64,000 bases of DNA, taken from Phaseolus vulgaris. Taxonomy: Eukaryota; Streptophyta; Magnoliopsida; Fabales; Fabaceae. Shown here one piece after another: positions 1 to 14,093 of the stretch; positions within the stretch are counted from its first letter, which is position 1, and every line of letters begins with the position of its first letter. Below the pieces are notes generated by a model. It was not told the DNA's origin, did no database searches, and saw nothing but the letters and a program-made list of their open reading frames with translations. The DNA lies in the NCBI RefSeq assembly GCF_000499845.2, contig NC_023749.2, forward strand, positions 42,890,158 through 42,954,157. Reading direction: 5' to 3'. A program made the translations under genes and the position numbers.

Positions 1-1210
1 ACTTGAACGTCAGAGTACCTTTTAGATAAGTGTCATATTTCAGTAATATTTCATATTAAAATACAAATACTTGTGGATATTTATTGATAAAATAACTATA
101 ATTTAACCCCTAATTTATGAATTTAAGCCTTTTTACATATTTTGTGATTATAATATGAATAAGAACGATTTATTCTCAAATTTGTGTTAATTTTAGGATT
201 CTAGGGGAAAATGGAGATGAAAGGGCTAAAGGAGAATATACAAGATAAAAAGGGAAAGTTGGAACACTCCAACACTCGCCCAAACTCGCCTAAGCCAGAA
301 ACCTTCTATAGTAACTCGTCCAAGCAAGCTCAATCTCGCCCAGGTGAGACCACTCTAGAGAGGTTGGGCTTTTTCTCGTCCAATTCGCCTAAATGAGAAG
401 TCACTTAGTCCAAACTCAACTAGCTTAAATATGAGGCATGTGGCACAACCCTAGATATCATTGAGATCATTGGGAGAATAGGAGGTGATAGAAAATCTTA
501 GAAGAGGCAGCCGTCAAGGAGAAACATCCTTAATCTTCTTTTCTTGATTTTCATGCTTGTAATAGCCAACATGAGTGACTAATTCTACCCTTTGGGATTG
601 AGAGTAATTTGTTCAAACTCTTATTTATTGAGGTGATATTTAAATATATTTTGTTCTTGATTGATGATTGGTATTATTATTGTTATTTTATTCGTAAGGC
701 TTGTTTACCATGATTTTGATCCTTAGATTTGACTGAAAAGTACTTCTAAGTTTCTAACCTAAACGATAATGCTTAATATATTTGAATCTTAGGAATATAT
801 TTGAAATGTTAATAGCTATCAACATCTAATCGAAAGGTTAAAGAGTTTTTATAAATATGCGAGAAATCGATATTTAGGAGATTATCTTAATAATTTTATA
901 TGCAATAAATTGATATAAATGAATTTTATATGAGTGTTAATGTCAATCAAATGATAGAATATTATTATGTTTTTCAAAATACAAAAGAGTGAGAAGAACA
1001 AATCCCAATACCAATTTTCTCAATTGTATCAACAATCTTTATTTTGCTTATTTACATTCTTGCAATCATACAGAACAAATTCTTCAAACTTTTACTAAGT
1101 GTTTTCTATTGAATCTTATATTTGATAATGCAACAGGTCCTTATGAGTTCGATACCCGTCCTTAGAAACAAATTATTACTTCTAACATGATAGACTTATT
1201 TTAAAATAGT
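1..1210. repeat. AT-rich upstream region, probable decayed LTR-retrotransposon remnant
   Basis: No gene is convincing here. The 61-codon ORF at 211-396 is a run of repeated Ser/Pro/Asn-rich words (AACTCGCC-like motifs) without a recognisable domain. The stretch 540-1190, including phrases such as GATACCCGTCCTT near 1153, resembles the leader or end of legume Ty3/gypsy LTRs, but I found no paired LTR, primer site or target duplication. The assignment rests on overall impression only. Confidence 0.35.
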
Positions 1211-1222
1211 CATCGCTTCCCG

Positions 1223-1300
1223 TCCGAGAATCGAATCTTGAGATTTAGAGATCCGAGAATCGAATCTTGAGATTTAGAGAATCGAATCTTGAGATTTAGG
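1223..1300 (+). repeat. Short tandem repeat upstream of receptor kinase gene 1
   Basis: The phrase GAGAATCGAATCTTGAGATT occurs three times in direct orientation, with spacers of unequal length (about 32 and 22 bp periods). It lies about 210-285 bp upstream of the start codon at 1509, so it is in the likely promoter. Whether it matters for expression cannot be judged from sequence. Confidence 0.8.
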
Positions 1301-1508
1301 ACCAAAGGAAATGATGGAGGAAGTGAAGCATGACCAATAAAAAGAAATCAATTATTGAATCGGTAAGAGTGTGTCAGCCTCTTACAATAACATAACCCAT
1401 ATAGATTCCTTCCACATTGAACCCAAAGAAGGATGGGACCAGTATACCAACTGCAAACTTCAATGCTTCTATTTTAACGGTAAATTCATGAGGAGAAATT
1501 AACGTACA

Positions 1509-4981
<3,473 letters not shown>

Positions 4982-5062
4982 ACAAAAATAATCTACTTCT
5001 TACCTACATAATCACTTATGTAGTTTGTAGATGTTGTCACATTTGTTTTCTAGAACATAATG

Positions 5063-5068
5063 AATAAA
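5063..5068 (+). terminator. Probable poly(A) signal of gene 1
   Basis: AATAAA lies 82 bp after the stop codon, in AT-rich DNA. The LINE insertion begins only about 14 bp further on, so the native cleavage site may have been displaced into LINE sequence. Confidence 0.55.
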
Positions 5069-5081
5069 TATAATTTTTCTA

Positions 5082-6917
5082 CGAGCGTTTTTTTTATCAA
5101 CAATAATAAATAAATAAATAGAACCACTTTAGGGGTGATTCAACCCGTATACATAACAAGACACTGTAACGTACCTCACCACCACACCCACTCCCAAATG
5201 AGGAAAAAAAAGCCACCAACAAGCATAGACAAACCAGAAACCACCAAAACTACAAAAGGGATCAACAGGATAACCCAACAAACAAACAAAACTAAAAGCT
5301 TCCTACAGAATATCCAACCCAGCAGACTCAAACAACTAACACTCAACCCACTTATGCCAACCTACCAAAGAGACAATAATCAATAGTTATAACAAATTGA
5401 GACAAGACATAGGAGCCAAACACCAATCAGAGAAGGAGAATTGAGCAGTAGAAACTTTAAAGGTAACCCAAGTCCAAACCTTCAGTTGGGCCATAGAAAA
5501 GATTTCAAGGTGGTCCACCACACCACCGTTGAAAATTATCTTATTCCTATGGATCCATATCTCCCATACCACAACAATCCACACACTTCCCGAAACAGAG
5601 TTGACGGAAGCAGAAGCTTTACCTAAAGAGAGCTGCAAAAAATTTGAGAAAGGGTCAATTGGAGCAGCCGACACCAATCCTAACCACAAGAGACATTGGT
5701 TCCAAACTAGCCAGGCAATTCTGCAACCAAAGAACAAATGATTTGTAGATTCCTCTTGTGCCCCACACAAGCAACAAATAATATTGACCACCACCACCCC
5801 TCGCCTAACCAAGTTAACTTTAGTAGCAATTTTGTTTTCCAACACCCTCCAAGTCAAAACCTGAGCAGTAGGAAGAACCTTACATTTCCAGAACAGGTTA
5901 TAAAGATACGAAAACTCCCCTTTGCCTTCTCCCCTTAAAACACTATAAGCAGATTTCATCGAGTAAACAGGGGGCATACTACCTTTCCAGGACCACCAGT
6001 CAATAAAACCCAGCTCAAGACCCAACCCAGAGACCTCCTCATGCAGTTGACAGACCTGGGTCTTCTCCCAATCAAACAAACTTCTTCGCCAATCAAGATT
6101 CCACTTCCACACCGTTAAACCAATTCCCGCAATCTTCCAGTAGAGACTCATTGTTCAGGCTCAGGGAAAACAGTCTCGGAAAATTTACCTTTCAATGCAA
6201 TATTACCCACCCAAACGTCTTCCCAAAACAATATACTCTTCCCATTGCCAAGTTCCCACTTAACGCGGTCTTCGAACTTGTCTTCCCAGTCCTTCGACGC
6301 CCACACCTTTTTCAAGTCTTTCCACCAGAGGGACCCATACCTGTATGGGTTAGACACTTTCAGACTTCTCCAGCCTCCATACTTAGACTCTAAAACCTCC
6401 TTCCATAAACCGTCCTCGGAAGAGCCCATCCTCCAAATCCATTTTCCCAAAAGTGCAACATTGAAGAGCTTAATATTAATAATCCCAAGACCTCCAGCAT
6501 TTTGTGGTTCACACACCTTTTCCCAGGAGAACCACGCAATCTTTCTCCCTTCGGATCCCCAGCCCCTCAGGAAATCCCTTTGCAATTTCACAATCTTCTT
6601 CACCATCACAGAAGGAATTTTAAACAAGGAGAGGTAAAATAGAGGAATAGCAGACAAAACAGACTTGATAAGACAAATCCTCCCAGACATCGAAATACTT
6701 CTGCCCATCCACCTTCCCAAACTGTTCTTTATTCTATCCAACACCCCATCCTAAAACACTTCCTTCCTATGACACCCCCCTACCAGCATCCCGAGGTATT
6801 TGAATAGGTTTTTCATAACCTTACAGTTAAGAATATTAGCAAAGCAGCAAAGTGTATACTGATCGACCCCCACCCCACCAATACTGCTTTTCAAGAAATT
6901 CACCTTTACCGAGCGTT
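5082..6917 (-). mobile_element. 5'-truncated LINE (L1-type non-LTR retrotransposon) fragment
   Basis: On the minus strand this is the 3' part of an L1-type LINE: end of the reverse-transcriptase ORF, a 3' untranslated part (about 5090-5386), then an A-rich tail read as a T run at 5088-5095. An 8-bp direct repeat, CGAGCGTT, occurs at 5082-5089 and 6910-6917. It is a candidate target-site duplication, although part of it may belong to the tail. The 5' truncation and short duplication fit target-primed insertion. Confidence 0.75.
5387..6910 (-). pseudogene. LINE ORF2 C-terminal region (post-RT and zinc-binding RT-associated domain), broken
   Basis: Two abutting minus-strand reading frames (6744-6148 and 6151-5387) encode the tail of a plant LINE ORF2. 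Visible family phrases are LDRIKNSLGRWMGRSISMSG, IAWFSWEKVCEPQNAGGLGI and, nearer the end, a WK..VLPTAQVLTWRVL block with CCLCGAQEESTNHLFFGC, typical of the zinc-binding region that follows plant LINE reverse transcriptases. A 4-bp overlap with a frame change near 6150 and a stop near 6750 break it. The catalytic RT core and endonuclease are absent. It is a dead copy. Confidence 0.85.
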
Positions 6918-7321
6918 AAATGATAAATTCTAATTTTATTTTTTCAAATGAAGGTGAATAATCATTTTGTATAACCAAAAAATTAAAGATATTATTTATA
7001 ATTAAATTTCATGAGTCAGACACAAACTTTTTGTTTGGAACCTTCGCTTAATTAATGTTGTTAGAGAGACTATAACTGAACATTGTCTATTAGATAATTA
7101 AAGCTAAAAAATTTATATGCTAACATTCTAAGTCAGTCTTATTGATAGTTAATCTACCTTGAACCTTTCAGTGACTACCAGATAATTATTGAAAGTCTAT
7201 ATTTATTTTAATATGGTAATCTCATTAATAATATAAATATTTTTATATTTATATAATTATATACATATTTATAGTTAGAATTTTTTACACTATAATTACA
7301 TCATTTCTACAAAATTTAATC
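6918..7321. other. AT-rich spacer, no gene seen
   Basis: No reading frame, splice signal pair or repeat boundary could be supported. This is probably the original DNA downstream of gene 1. Confidence 0.6.
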
Positions 7322-7537
7322 TATTAGTATTGTTCTCGTCGGTTGACTGCGGTGATAAGCTCTAGCTCCGGTCTATCTCCTTTAGAATTTGTTCTACGTC
7401 TTGTTGCACTGGAATGTGGCTCCGTTGAAACAAAGGGGGCTCTACTTGTTGATCACACTCCGACGATCAAGTCAGAGAGAGATTACGAAAATACATAAGT
7501 ATTCAGTTTCAGTCTAGTGTTAAGAAACAAGGTACCT
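7322..7537 (+). repeat. LTR-like fragment with CTCCGACGATCAAGTCAG motif
   Basis: A moderately GC-rich block containing CACTCCGACGATCAAGTCAG at about 7457. Related motifs occur near 27150 (+) and, reverse-complemented, near 52140. Such motifs are common near the ends of plant LTR elements. The fragment lacks a partner LTR and seems to truncate the CACTA remnant that follows. Confidence 0.4.
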
Positions 7538-7539
7538 TT

Positions 7540-8011
7540 ACCGGCGGGTATATAGTCGCATTTGATTTACACGTAGTCTTAACTCCAACACATAAGATGG
7601 CGGCTATTTAGCCGCATTCGTAAATGCAATTTATAAATGCGGCTATGATAAATAACCGCATTCTTCTATGCTTCTGAATGATGACTGTATTGACTCAGCT
7701 TCAAGAGTAACACCAAAATTTTGAACTGTAGTTTTTTCATCCATAGACTTTGTGTGAAATATACAATTGTTCACTTCGTACGTTGTACAAGAGACATCAA
7801 ACTTCAATCCAGCAGCCAACCAGGTCAAAGTCTTCGATGTCGTTGAATCCTTTAACACCTCGTCTTTAAACCAAGGCATGAATGTTCTATATGTTCCATC
7901 AAGACCCATTTCTCTGCTTGTCTTGGGTTATATTCCTTCACAATGGCTTTATGAGTTTCTATTTAAGGTATAACTTCATTTGTGTTATTCAATATATACA
8001 AATGTGCTTGC
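7540..8011 (-). mobile_element. CACTA transposon remnant, 3' part (split by copia element)
   Basis: This holds the C-terminal piece of a CACTA transposase ORF (7909-7643, minus) with phrases such as KTLTWLAAGLKFDV and MDEKTTVQNFGVTLEAES, matching the region after the main transposase in plant En/Spm elements. Between 7550 and 7640 are several copies of TAGCCGCATT/AATGCGGCTA in both orientations, like subterminal transposase-binding repeats. The outer CACTA end is not present. The reading continues across the retrotransposon into 17259-19475. Confidence 0.7.
8007..8011. repeat. Target-site duplication CTTGC, left copy
   Basis: CTTGC directly precedes the TGTTGGG start of the left LTR and is repeated at 17259-17263 after the right LTR. 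Five bases is the normal Ty1/copia duplication length. Confidence 0.9.
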
Positions 8012-9462
8012 TGTTGGGTCTATTAGTGTCTAAGTTCAAGAGGGGAGGGGTGAATTGAGCTTATAAAATTTTCGCAAAAACACACGATTAACAGTATATC
8101 AGAGGCAAAAGAACAGATTGTTTTTACATGAAACAGATTGATTCTTCAGAGCAGTCTTAGCACAATTTGAATTTGTTCAAATTAAAATTGTAATCAACAG
8201 AGGATTATAACAGAATCAGATTAGTTGAATTTTATGAGTATGAAGAATACAGCTATGCTATGAAAACAATCAAATTCATTCAACACAAGGTTTTAAAGAG
8301 AATGAATCTTTCCCAGGTTTTAATGACTAAACTATTTGTTCACAGATCAATTAAAACAACATATACAACTGCCTTGTTTATGATCAGAGAGCTTTAACAA
8401 ATAAGGAAGAACAGTTTTTACTTAAACCCAGAATTAACATATTCAATTTCAAAAGAACAGATTTAGTTCTTGACAGAAATAAGCAAAACCAGAAATGAGT
8501 GCAGGGATGAGAAGAAAAGGCATGCAAGTTTTTATACTGGTTCACTCATACAGAGCTACGTCCAGTTTCACCTTACCCCAATGTGGAATCCACTAAAAAC
8601 AGTACCAATCACTTACAAACACAACAGTTCTTGAAAACTACAAGAACAATACAATCAATGCTGAAAAACCCTATTTCAGCACACCTTGCACTCCAAGAAA
8701 CCCTATCAAGGAGTGACTAACACTTACACCTTTACAAACCAGAATAAAGGAAAGATTACACCTGAAAAGAAGATGCAAGAACTCAAAACCAGTAGTTCAA
8801 TTTGCTGCAGAACTGCACCAGCACCTTCACCAAGATCAAAGGTTTCCTAGAACAAGCACACTTGAAAATCCCTTTGGAAAACCTTTCAACAAACCTTTCA
8901 ATCCTTCTTCTCACATAGAAAATGTCTGATCTCTGTCAAAAACGTAATTGCTCAGCATTCTTTCATGTGAGAGAGGCTTTTCTTTATATAAAAAACAGTT
9001 TCTAACTTCTTTTCAAAAAACAGTTGAAAAGCTGTTATGAAAACAACAGATTCAGTTTTGAACTTAACATATTCATTTTGTGAAAACTGCCAACTCAGCT
9101 AACTAAAATAACTGTCTGAGTTGTACCTTTGGTGCCCTAACTAACTTTCAAAAATCCTTTCAGCAAACCAAAGAATAAACCTGTTCTTTTACAGAGAAAC
9201 ATATTTATTTTTTGTGCAGTATCCTGATTTTAGAAGAAAACTCTAAAAAGCTTTTGGAAAAACTTTTAACCACTTCATGTGCTTGATCTAGGCTTGGTTA
9301 GGCATCTAGGATAGATCATGTACCAAAAGGCAACCTTACACAACCACAAGCCTACATACAAGATCGTCTAAACCTATTACAAACTTTACAACAAACTAGC
9401 TATTTTCTACATCAAACACAAACTAACACTAGGTAGAGAAGGGGCTTCATCCATCTTCAACA
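8012..9462 (-). repeat. 3' LTR of element 1
   Basis: A 1451-bp LTR reading TGTTG...CCCAACA on the minus strand and nearly identical to 15809-17258. It is bordered inside by a purine tract (minus CAGGAGGAGAT) and outside by CTTGC. Confidence 0.93.
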
Positions 9463-9474
9463 ATCTCCTCCTGT
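9463..9474 (-). promoter_or_regulatory. Polypurine tract of element 1
   Basis: Minus-strand ACAGGAGGAGAT abuts the 3' LTR. This is the expected plus-strand priming site for reverse transcription. Confidence 0.75.
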
Positions 9475-9862
9475 TTGATGGAGACAAATCCCCTTTGCAC
9501 AGAATAGTTTGATGATCACAATCTGTATTAGACTAATTGCCAAAACCTACACAGAATATTTAGACATAAAACCAGAATGGAGCAGTTGTGAGTTTTGTGC
9601 TACCTCCATGTAGCTTGAGTCAGAGCATCAACTTTTATGAGCTTTCTGTGAGCTGTTCTTCTCCCCCTTTGGATTCATCAAACAGAATAAAGCATGGGAT
9701 AAAAACATACAAGCCATTCATCACAGTTCAAACTATAAATCCAGTATTAAGTTCTATTACAAACCACAATAAAATCAACTAAAAAACAGTGCAGAGTAAA
9801 GACAAACAAATTAAATCCAGATTTTTCAACAACATATAAAAGCTAAAGACTTAGATATAGGA

Positions 9863-11044
9863 TCACTTGTCGTTGTAGTAGAGCTCAGCTAGCTGCACTT
9901 GAACTCCTTCAAGTTGGTCATCCAAGTGTTGAAACCTGGCATAAGTCATTTCATAGTGTGCCTTCTGCTCATATGTGAGTGTGTCCAGCCTGCTTAGCAC
10001 TTGTCTTTCAAACATGGACAGAGGTTCACCTCTGTACTCAGGTTCCTCATATGCAACCATTGCATTTTGACTTGTAGCAGCAACATCTTCATGTCCAGCA
10101 GAGTGCACTGGTGATGCATCCATGTGCTGCACCCCATCAGCATTTTCTTCTTCATTTTCTGGATCAGCTGCTTCATTTTCAGCTCTGTTTACAGCATTCC
10201 TTCTAAATACCCAGTTGTCATCTTCCTTTTGAAAGCCCATCTTCAAGAGAGTGGAGTTGTCTATTTCACTTGCTGCCTTAATGGTGTCATTTCTCTCATT
10301 TGTAGTGTCAACTTCAAAATAATCGATTAGCTTTGACACAAAAATAGCATATGGAAAACGATAGTCTGGTAACCTTGTGGATTTGAGCATATGCTCCACC
10401 ATTGTACTCACCCAATTTACCTTGAGTTGGTTCATGATACAGTACAGCAGAATCAAATCTTCTTCATGAAGAGTTGCATGATTACTTCCTCTTGGAGTAA
10501 GCTGCCAAGCAATGATGTAGGCTAGGAGTCTTGGAATGATTGTGAGATTTCCAGCATGAAATCTAGCTACTGGTTCAACAGGGTTTCTCACACAACTTCT
10601 GTAAAACTGCATCTTGTTGAATCCCTGAATTCCAACAGTGTTCCTTTTGCTAACCTTCATTCCAGAGTACTTGATTCCTCCCACATTGCTCCATATTTCT
10701 CTTGTAATCTTCAGCTTCACACCTTTCAAATGAGAGACCAAATTTTTGCCATCTTGAACCAAGTTGCTGTAGAATACTTTCACCAAGTCTGGATAGACAT
10801 TTCCAGTCATTTCTAGGAAGTTCTTCAGCTTTTGATGCTTGAGCAAGGTTTTTGCTTTAGTCAGATTTTCTTCTCTTAACCAAGAGAATTCTAGCACTTT
10901 GGGCGCATTGACTTGCTTCCTTCTTGTCTCATGGATGAACCTTGTCATTGCTTCAGAATCTCCAGCAAACCATTTCTCCAGAATACCTTGGTTGCTGCTG
11001 GATTGCTCCTTGGATTTCTTCTTTCTGTGTGATGAGGATGCCAT
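9863..11044 (-). CDS. Extra ORF of element 1, between pol and 3' LTR; function unknown
   Basis: An uninterrupted 393-codon ORF in the same sense as gag-pol, in the position where Sireviruses carry an additional or envelope-like ORF. The start is ATG at 11044 (MASSSHRKKK); an in-frame TTG six bases upstream is less likely. The N-terminus is Ser/Lys-rich and basic. A central region of about 200 residues has phrases such as YPDLVKVFYSNLVQDGK and NLTIIPRLLAYIIAW. It resembles what databases call a putative plant transposon protein, but I could not check this. There is an acidic stretch (ENEEEN, about 290-315) and a helical, probably coiled-coil tail. I see no signal peptide or membrane anchor, arguing against a classical envelope. 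The N-terminal codons and ATG context recur in element 3 (60277 and leftwards). It is intact although the neighbouring pol is broken. Confidence 0.75.
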   Translation of the reverse strand: MASSSHRKKKSKEQSSSNQGILEKWFAGDSEAMTRFIHETRRKQVNAPKVLEFSWLREENLTKAKTLLKHQKLKNFLEMTGNVYPDLVKVFYSNLVQDGKNLVSHLKGVKLKITREIWSNVGGIKYSGMKVSKRNTVGIQGFNKMQFYRSCVRNPVEPVARFHAGNLTIIPRLLAYIIAWQLTPRGSNHATLHEEDLILLYCIMNQLKVNWVSTMVEHMLKSTRLPDYRFPYAIFVSKLIDYFEVDTTNERNDTIKAASEIDNSTLLKMGFQKEDDNWVFRRNAVNRAENEAADPENEEENADGVQHMDASPVHSAGHEDVAATSQNAMVAYEEPEYRGEPLSMFERQVLSRLDTLTYEQKAHYEMTYARFQHLDDQLEGVQVQLAELYYNDK

Positions 11045-11295
11045 GCTCAATCTGTTTTTACCTGCACCAGTTTATTAATATACTATTCTAGCTAGAAAAA
11101 AAAATTGCAGTTTAGATTAACACTCAAAACAGAAACGAAACCTGTGGTGAAGAAAATGTGAACCTGGACAGCTTATATCCCAGATGAGAGGGTGTGAGAG
11201 AAAAGCTGATTTGTGCTAGGTTTATATAGAGTCTTTAAACCAATTTTTGAAAATCACAAATTTTAAAGCAAAACAATTTGATCAGATTTCAAGAA
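11045..11295. other. Spacer between pol remnant and extra ORF
   Basis: AT-rich internal sequence of element 1 with no ORF. Comparison with element 3 shows that roughly 650 bp present there (about 60545-61200, the RNase H coding end and spacer) is missing here near 11345. Confidence 0.6.
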
Positions 11296-14020
11296 TTATG
11301 GGTTTTGAAGAAAAATCAAATCTATCAGATATGCTACAGAATTATGGGTTAGGCTTGATCCAAGCATGTGACAAGTCCCACTTGTGCTTTTTCTGTCAAC
11401 CTTGCAACCTGCAAAGTCAGAGTATGAAAAACCAGTTAAATTTAAAGATACATTGTTAGGATACCATAATCCAACATCCTTAGATCCTTGCAAGTATTTC
11501 AGAATTCTCTTTGCTGCATTGTAGTGTGATTCCTTTGGAGCAGATTGATATCTAGCACATAAGCACACAACAAACATAATGTCAGGCCTGCTGGCAGTTA
11601 AGTATAATAAGGAACCAATTAAACCCCTATACTTAGTTTGATCCACTGATTTTCCTGCAGAATCTTGATCCAGCTAGCAGCTTGTTGAAATAGGAGTGTT
11701 GATTGCTTTGCATTGATCCATATCAAACCTCTTAAGTAGCTCCTTGCAGTATTTTTCTTGGCTTATGAAAATTCCATCCTTGAGTTGTTTAACTTGTAGT
11801 CCAAGGAAGAAATTCATTTCTCCTAACATTGACATCTCAAACTCACTTTTCATGGTTTTCACAAAGTCTTCACACATCTCTTCATTTGTGGATCCAAAGA
11901 TAATATCATCCACATAGACTTGCACAAGTATAATGTCTTCTCTTTTCTTCTTTATAAAGAGAGTTTTATCAGAATTGCCACGACTATATCCTTGAGAGAG
12001 CAGAAATTTGCTTAGCCTCTCATACCATTGCCTAGGTGCTTGCTTCAATCCATATAAGGCCTTCTTAAGCATGTACACATGTTCTGGATTTTTGTGATCT
12101 TCAAACCCTGGAGGTTGAGATACAAACACCTCTTCATTGATGTAACCATTTAGAAATGCACTCTTGACATCCATTTGAAACAACTTGAAACCTTGTATGC
12201 TGGAAAATGCTAGAAGTAATCTGACAGCTTCAAGACGTGCTACTGGTGCATAGGTTTCACCAAAATCAATTCCATCTTCTTGGTTATAACCTTTAGCAAC
12301 CAGCCTTGCTTTATTTCTAGTGATAGCCCCATGTTCATCCATCTTGTTCCTGTACACCCACTTGGTTCCTATGATATTCATCTCATGCTTTCTTGGAACC
12401 AAGGTCCACACTTCATTGTATTCAAACTGGTTCAGCTCTTCCTGCATTGCTGTTATCCAATTGTTGTCTTGCAGTGCTTCTTCCAGGCTTTTAGGCTCAA
12501 TCTGTGACACAAAAGCCACTGTTCTGCAGAAGTTATTGAGTGAATTCCTTGTTGAGACTCCTTTCTCAATTTTACCAATTACATTGTCAAGAGTGAGATC
12601 CCTTGGAGTCTTCCATTCTTTAGGCAATCCTGCATTCACAGTAGATTCTTTGATAGAATTTGAATTAGTTGCATCAAGCTCACTGGATTGATTCTTTTGC
12701 AGAATGGTTCTTAAATCATCCATACCAGATTCATCCAGAACAGATTTGGGCACAGAAAAATCTGTTTCATCAAACACAACATGTATAAATTCTTCAACTG
12801 CAAGCAATCTTTTGTTATACACTCTATAAGCATGACCATTTATAGCATAACCAATATGTATTCCTTCATCAGATTTAGGATCAAATTTCCCCAGATTATC
12901 TTTACCATTATTTAAAACAAAGCATTTGCAGCCAAATACCCTAAGATGACTAATGCTAGGCTTCCTTCCTTTATACAGTTCATAGGGAGTTTTCTTAAGG
13001 ATTGGTCTAATCAAGGTTCTGTTAAGCACATAAGAAGCAGTGTATACAGCATCAGCCCAAAAGTATTTAGGTAAACCAGATTCATTTAGCATAGTCCTAG
13101 CTAACTCTTCTAGTGATCTATTCTTTCTTTCAACAACACCATTTTGTTGGGGTGTCCTAGGAGCAGAATAACTATGTATGATCCCATGTTTTTCACAATA
13201 TTTATCAAACTTTGCATTTTGAAATTCTCCCCCATGATCACTACAAATCTGTTTTATCCTATTTTCATTTTCATTATGCAGAACCTTAGCTAGTTTCTTA
13301 AAGGCTTTATATGCATCATTTTTAGAAGCAAGAAACAAGGTCCATGTATATCTTGAAAAATCATTAATAATCATCAAAGCATAGTAATTTCCAGCTAAGC
13401 TAGCAGTCCTAGATGGTCCAAACAGGCCCATATGCAAAACATCCAAAGCTTTATTTGTAGAAACCATATCTTTTGATTTAAAGGTAGTTCTAATCTGTTT
13501 TCCCTTTACACAAGCATCACACAATCTGTTATTTTGAAATTTTATGTTTGGTAAACCAGAAACAAGTTCCTTAGACTTTAGCTTATTCAAGTGATTTGTG
13601 TGAATATGAGCTAGCCTCCTATGCCACAGCCATGACTCATCATTTTTAGATAACAAACACTCATTTTCAGAACAACTCTTTATAATGTCTAAGAGATAGA
13701 TGTTGTTTACCCTTTTCCAGTGAACAACACCTTACCAGAAATTTCATTTGAAATTGTACAAGTGTTGGCTTCGAAATTGACCTTGTATCCCTTGTCACAC
13801 AACTGGCTAATGCTTAGAATACTATGTTTTAGCCCTTCAACATATAGGACATTCTCAATAGTGGTTGAGTCTTTAGTACCAACATCTCCTCTTCAAAGAA
13901 TTTTTCCTCTATTGTTGTCCCCATATGTGACATGCCCTTCAGCTTTGAGTTTTAGATTTATGAACTGAGTTATATCACCAGTCATGTGCTTTGAGCAGCC
14001 ACTGTCCAGGTACCACTGGT
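11296..14020 (-). pseudogene. Element 1 pol: protease, integrase, reverse transcriptase; RNase H deleted
   Basis: On the minus strand, protease traces (about 14020-13690, DSGCSKHMTGD-like) contain a stop and a frameshift. A long frame (13656-11674) carries the zinc-binding pre-integrase motif (WLWHRRLAHIHTNHL...CDACVKGK), the integrase core ending TPQQNGVVERKNR, and RT with [14 protein letters not shown] and the catalytic VYVDDIIFG. A stop at 11674 is followed by the SLLYLTASRPDIMF block (11646-11296), which then jumps out of the RNase H domain after TSGTCHMLGSS. The RT core is intact but the polyprotein cannot be made whole. Confidence 0.9.
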
Positions 14021-14093
14021 TTTTCCTGCTGTTTTTCTGCAACAAAACACATTTAGCACATATGGTACCCCTTTAGTCTAGGGTCCAGCATGA

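Noticed and set aside
5135..6637. Plus-strand ORFs of 60-130 codons
   Set aside because: They are antisense shadows of the LINE ORF2 fragment.
9863..11044. Extra ORF as a classical envelope gene
   Set aside because: No signal peptide, furin-like site or transmembrane segment visible; the position alone is not enough.
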